Under the pieces are notes generated by a model. The model was not told the origin of the DNA. It worked only from the letters and a program-made list of their open reading frames with translations, and searched no databases. This document shows, one piece after another, positions 60,545 through 64,000 of a stretch of 64,000 nt of DNA (within the stretch, counting starts at the first letter, position 1; each line of letters opens with the position of its first letter). This stretch comes from Acinetobacter chinensis (GTDB lineage: Bacteria > Pseudomonadota > Gammaproteobacteria > Pseudomonadales > Moraxellaceae), in the NCBI RefSeq assembly GCF_002165375.2, contig NZ_CP032134.1:1426001-1490000 (forward strand). Direction: 5' to 3'. A program made the position numbers and the translations under genes.

Positions 60545-61519
60545 ATGGATAAAAAAGTGGTTGTTTTCAGTCAGCTGGATCGGGAAATATTAACTCAGCT
60601 CGAGCAGAAATATGAAGTCGCATTGGTTGATCCCAGACAGGGTGATGTGAATCAGCAGATTTTAAAACTGGTTGAAAATGCTGATGGAATGATTGGAGCA
60701 GGGCGTTTGCTGAATGAAACCAATCTGCATACGGCTGAACGTTTAAAAGTGATTTCCAGTGTCAGTGTTGGATATGACAATTACGACCTGAACTATCTCA
60801 ATAGTAAGAAAATATGGTTGTGTAATACCCCTCACGTGCTGACTGAGACGACAGCAGATCTGGCATTTACCCTGATGTTGAGTGCGGCACGACGGGTGTC
60901 TGAGCTTGATCGGTGGACCAAAGGTGGGCAATGGAAGCGTACAGTTGCGGCTGCGCAGTTCGGACAGGATATCCATGCGAAAACACTGGGAATTATTGGT
61001 CTGGGGAATATTGGTGCGGCGATTGCAAAACGTGGGTACTATGGATTTGGCATGAATATTCTGTATCACAACAGACATGAAAAGCCTGAGTCGGCTCAGG
61101 TATTTAATGCCCAGTACTGTACATTGCCAGAGTTGCTGAAAAAGTCTGATTTTATTGTAGTAGCAGTTGACCTGAATACTGACTCCAAAGCACTGATTGG
61201 GGAAGATGAGTTTGCACTTATGCAGCCGCATGCTGTTTTTGTCAATATCGCCCGAGGTTCGGTCGTTGATGAAAATGCGCTCGTTCAGGCTCTGAAAACA
61301 GAACAGATATTTGCAGCTGGGCTGGATGTGTATGCAAAGGAGCCATTGCAGGAATCTGAGCTGTTTGACCTGTCAAATGTCGTGACATTGCCACATATAG
61401 GTTCAGCTACAGCAGAAACCCGTAAAAAGATGGCGCAACTTGCTTATGATAACCTTGTTTCAGTGTTGGATGGGACTTTGGCTGAAGCGACGGTTAATCC
61501 TTTATTTGATCATAATTGA
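60545..61519 (+). CDS. ghrB: D-isomer 2-hydroxyacid dehydrogenase (GhrB-like)
   Basis: 324 residues. NAD(P)-dependent; Rossmann GIIGLGNIGAAIAKRGYYGFGMNILYHNR and the catalytic Arg (ARGSVVDENALVQAL), Glu (GLDVYAKEPL) and His (LPHIGSAT) are in place. Sequence is like E. coli GhrB, which reduces glyoxylate, hydroxypyruvate and 2-ketogluconate. Starts 3 bases after the preceding stop, so it is cotranscribed with the psi-like gene. Physiological substrate not certain. Confidence 0.88.
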   Translation: MDKKVVVFSQLDREILTQLEQKYEVALVDPRQGDVNQQILKLVENADGMIGAGRLLNETNLHTAERLKVISSVSVGYDNYDLNYLNSKKIWLCNTPHVLTETTADLAFTLMLSAARRVSELDRWTKGGQWKRTVAAAQFGQDIHAKTLGIIGLGNIGAAIAKRGYYGFGMNILYHNRHEKPESAQVFNAQYCTLPELLKKSDFIVVAVDLNTDSKALIGEDEFALMQPHAVFVNIARGSVVDENALVQALKTEQIFAAGLDVYAKEPLQESELFDLSNVVTLPHIGSATAETRKKMAQLAYDNLVSVLDGTLAEATVNPLFDHN

Positions 61520-61597
61520 TAACACATCATTGCAAATTTCTCCTTTTTTCAGTGGTATATTCGATATGACTGAACCACTCACTGCTGGAAAACAGAT

Positions 61598-63037
61598 TTG
61601 AAAAGGCTTATTTTTGCGTGCAGTCTGAGCATCATTACAATCATGAACCAGGCACGATCTGAAGCATATACCGTATCACCACAGTTCAGTGTGCCTGAAA
61701 TTGGCAGGGGAATCGGTTTACTAGATCAGCAGAAAGAACGCTTGATTGGTGAAAAGGTTTTTCGCGAAGTTCAGAAGCAGATGCCGGTTATTCAGAATCC
61801 CTGGCTTGAAGATCAGCTGTCAGGGATTTTCTCTCATATATTAAGTCAGACTCAGCTTGGTCAGCCCGTTGGACTGGTGGTCATCAACGACCCTCAGATC
61901 AATGCTTTTGCTGTTCCTGGTGGTCTGTTTGCACTGAATACTGGACTTCTGATTTCAGCCAGAAATATGGACGAAGTGGCAGGGGTGATGGCGCATGAAA
62001 TTGCCCATGTATCACAGCGTCATTACAGTCGATCACAGGAAGAATTTAAGGGGCAGGGTTTGCTTGCGCTTGCGGGTATTCTGGTGGGTGCGCTGGTCGC
62101 TTCACAGGCAGACGGAGATGCGGGTGCAGCGGTGATGCTGGGCTCTCAGGCAGCACTGCTTGATAAGCAGTTGTCCTACAGCAGGAATCAGGAGCGGGAA
62201 GCTGACCGTATAGGTATGCAGTATATGTATGCAGCAGGATACAACCCACAGAGCATGGCTGACTTTTTTGAGGTAATGAACAGAGCGACCAGTCGGGTCA
62301 GTTTTTTACCGGACTTCTGGTATACCCATCCTTTGACCACAGAGCGTATGAGTGAAGCACGTTTAAGGGCAAATCAGCTGCCACAGGTCAAATCCAGCTT
62401 AAGGGACGAAGGGTTTGAAGTGCTGAAGATGTATTCAAAAGTCATTTCTTCCCAGATGTCTGAACAGCAACTGAAAATACTTGCTGACCGAGGGGACTTT
62501 GCTGCATTGCTGGGATTGGCTGTTTTCTATGTCCGTCAGGGTGATTATGTGCTTGCTCAGCAGGCACTGGATCGGGCGAAAATAAAAAATAATTCACATA
62601 ATCTATTGACCTTGACTCAAACTGACATATATTTAGGTCAGAATAAGCTTGATGATGCATTAAAAACAGTGGTTTCAAATGCACAGATCATGCCGGAAAA
62701 CAGAGCTTTGAATTTGAAGCTGGCTGAAGTCTATATTCGACGTGGTGAACCGCAGGCTGCGAAAAATATTGTTCAGCGATTTGTTGATAGAAACTCCAGG
62801 GACATCAGTGCCTGGCGGTTGATGCAGCAGGCAGCAAACCTTGAGAAGCAGTCTTCACTAAGAGTAGTCAACGTCTTGCGCTATCGTGCGGAGGCAGAGT
62901 ACTGGTCGGGTAATGAAGAAAATGCGATTAAATCTTTATTGCATGCACAAAGACTGGCAAAAAATGATGATGTTGTATCATCGCAGGTAAAAGTACGATT
63001 AACAGAAATGCAGAATGAGCGACAGCTGAAAATATAA
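61598..63037 (+). CDS. bepA: M48 metalloprotease, BepA-like (outer-membrane assembly)
   Basis: 479 residues. Start is a TTG at 61598. Signal peptide (about 1-21), then an M48 domain with HEIAHVSQRH (His133, Glu134, His137) and the third ligand Glu201 (READRIGMQY), then TPR repeats in the C-terminal 200 residues (QALDRAKIKNNSHNLLTL and following). This is BepA-type, a periplasmic protease-chaperone acting on LptD and BamA assembly. All zinc ligands are present, unlike the M48-like gene at 57884. Confidence 0.9.
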   Translation: MKRLIFACSLSIITIMNQARSEAYTVSPQFSVPEIGRGIGLLDQQKERLIGEKVFREVQKQMPVIQNPWLEDQLSGIFSHILSQTQLGQPVGLVVINDPQINAFAVPGGLFALNTGLLISARNMDEVAGVMAHEIAHVSQRHYSRSQEEFKGQGLLALAGILVGALVASQADGDAGAAVMLGSQAALLDKQLSYSRNQEREADRIGMQYMYAAGYNPQSMADFFEVMNRATSRVSFLPDFWYTHPLTTERMSEARLRANQLPQVKSSLRDEGFEVLKMYSKVISSQMSEQQLKILADRGDFAALLGLAVFYVRQGDYVLAQQALDRAKIKNNSHNLLTLTQTDIYLGQNKLDDALKTVVSNAQIMPENRALNLKLAEVYIRRGEPQAAKNIVQRFVDRNSRDISAWRLMQQAANLEKQSSLRVVNVLRYRAEAEYWSGNEENAIKSLLHAQRLAKNDDVVSSQVKVRLTEMQNERQLKI

Positions 63038-63095
63038 CAAAAGATGATTGGTTGTTCAGCACTCCCTTTTCTGTCATAAAAATAAGGAGAGTAAA

Positions 63096-63464
63096 GTGAT
63101 AGAAGGACAATGTCTTTGTGGTTCAGTCAGTTACATTTATCATGCCGAACTTGAAAAAACCATTCTGTGCTACTGTCAGCACTGTCAGCGGGCGCAGGGA
63201 ACAATGTGTGGCTGGAACAGTCCTGTAGATAAAAATAAATTTGAAATTGTACGTGGTATAAAATATCTGAAAGAATATTTTCATAGTCCCAATAAAGCAC
63301 GTGTGTTCTGTCAGGAATGCGGAAGTCCAATCTATTCATATCGGGTGGATTTGCCTGATATCGTTCGGCTTAGACTCGGGACAGTGACGCAAGGACATAT
63401 TCCTGCTCCGGTTGAGCAGGCATTTATACAATACAGACCAGTATTTATGAAAGTGGAAGGCTGA
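63096..63464 (+). CDS. GFA-family (CENP-V) zinc protein
   Basis: 122 residues from the GTG at 63096, chosen because AAGGAGAG lies 6 bases upstream; an ATG at 63048 is in frame but leads into this site. Zinc-binding pattern of the glutathione-dependent formaldehyde-activating enzyme family: CLCGSVSY, CYCQHCQRAQG and CQECGSPIYSY supply the cysteine ligands. Cytoplasmic. The true substrate in this family is often unknown; formaldehyde-glutathione chemistry is only inferred. Confidence 0.9.
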   Translation: MIEGQCLCGSVSYIYHAELEKTILCYCQHCQRAQGTMCGWNSPVDKNKFEIVRGIKYLKEYFHSPNKARVFCQECGSPIYSYRVDLPDIVRLRLGTVTQGHIPAPVEQAFIQYRPVFMKVEG

Positions 63465-63525
63465 TGGATATGTGCTGTGATTTTTCAATGCTACAATGTT
63501 GTGGCGCTATAACTTTAAAGATCAA

Positions 63526-63906
63526 ATGAAATTGTCCATGAGAAAAAAGCTGTTATTTATTTTATTTGCGGGAAGTTTTGCGGTTTATCAGAGTGCTCAT
63601 GCGGGCAGTATTGAGCAGTATGTTCAGTCTGTGGAAGCAATCAAAGATACTTACAGACAGGAAACCCGTGCATTTTTTAATGGTCTTGATCCATATCAGA
63701 AAGGGTTCAGCCAGGTTCAGCAGGAACAGTTCTGTGGAATTGTACGAAAATATGTTGATGGGCTTTATCAGGCTGCTGATGAAAACAGAGCTTTTCTGGA
63801 TAAACAGTACAGTGGATTGACAAAGCAGGATGTTATTCAGCAGGTGGAAACATCTAAAGAAATGCAGATGCTGAAAAAATACAACGTGAAATGTGATTTG
63901 AAATAA
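63526..63906 (+). CDS. Small secreted protein, unknown
   Basis: 126 residues from the ATG at 63526 (alternatives 63496 and 63538). Signal peptide MKLSMRKKLLFILFAGSFAV with cleavage after Ala-His-Ala, then a mature helical protein of about 100 residues (IEQYVQSVEAIKDTYRQETRAFFNG) with two cysteines (QFCGIV and VKCDLK) that could form a disulfide. The look is of a periplasmic helical protein; no family recognised. Confidence 0.7.
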   Translation: MKLSMRKKLLFILFAGSFAVYQSAHAGSIEQYVQSVEAIKDTYRQETRAFFNGLDPYQKGFSQVQQEQFCGIVRKYVDGLYQAADENRAFLDKQYSGLTKQDVIQQVETSKEMQMLKKYNVKCDLK

Positions 63907-63915
63907 TGAACAGGT

Positions 63916-63945
63916 TTGAACTGTCTTTTATGAAAGGCAGTTCAA
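63916..63945 (+). terminator. Stem-loop after the last gene, weak terminator
   Basis: TTGAACTGTCTTT pairs with AAAGGCAGTTCAA (13 bp with one wobble), loop TATG, 9 bases after the stop. It has no T-run, so it may protect the mRNA end rather than stop transcription. Confidence 0.5.
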
Positions 63946-64000
63946 CGCTAAAGATGTGATCTGAAAAATAAACTTTATATTAAAAAAGTTTCGCTTTAAT

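Noticed and set aside
1..64000. CRISPR arrays, tRNA, rRNA, integrated phage
   Set aside because: No regular direct repeats, no cloverleaf or conserved rRNA sequence, and no phage structural or integrase genes were seen.

Overview
The window looks like chromosomal DNA of an Acinetobacter-like gammaproteobacterium (Moraxellaceae). I infer this from the low GC content (about 40% by eye), the protein sequences, and gene pairings such as gspL-gspM beside pyrD-cvpA-purF, a membrane-anchored Mqo, AcnB and RpoH. No rRNA, tRNA, CRISPR array or intact insertion sequence is visible. Most genes are core metabolism and housekeeping, with patches of accessory material.

Layout. 1-7600: a lineage-variable stretch of secreted proteins and lipoproteins (beta carbonic anhydrase, a SapE-like protein, a coupled lipoprotein pair, a DUF333-I78 inhibitor fusion), a frameshifted relic gene at 5453-5793, and long gaps. 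7620-13750: acnB and mqo enclose three very AT-rich orphan genes. 14050-19310: a membrane-anchored double AAA+ ATPase with an operator-like dyad, a candidate minus-strand small RNA, and a poly-glycine hydrolase-like lipoprotein. 19440-25030: Lrp regulator and aromatic amino-acid permease separated by two tandem stem-loops, an unknown protein, thiM and a zinc-ribbon protein. 25400-30990: pepN, two universal stress proteins, and an SMR efflux/TetR operon with a clear operator. 30979-40690: benE, leuE-like exporter, tal, then a LysR / OmpW / GMC oxidoreductase / aldehyde dehydrogenase cluster that resembles alkL-alkJ-alkH logic, then trmB. 40845-48100: a 7TMR-DISM histidine kinase with no partner beside it, SulP transporter, glutathione transferase, thiG-thiS, DUF423, rpoH, TusA-like protein. 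48451-63906: cold-shock protein, rhlB, nitroreductase, gpsA, sixA, gspL-gspM, pyrD-cvpA-purF, an M48-like protein that has lost its zinc site, a candidate DNA polymerase III psi subunit, a 2-hydroxyacid dehydrogenase, an intact BepA-like M48 protease, a GFA protein and a small secreted protein.

How genes work together. AcnB and Mqo act in the TCA cycle. ThiG/ThiS make the thiazole and ThiM salvages it, from separate loci. GspL/GspM are inner-membrane type II secretion parts. The OmpW-GMC-ALDH group could take up a hydrophobic alcohol and oxidise it to an acid. Several intergenic dyads and hairpins are more elaborate than simple terminators and are listed as findings. All assignments come from reading the sequence and remembered family features; no database search was run.
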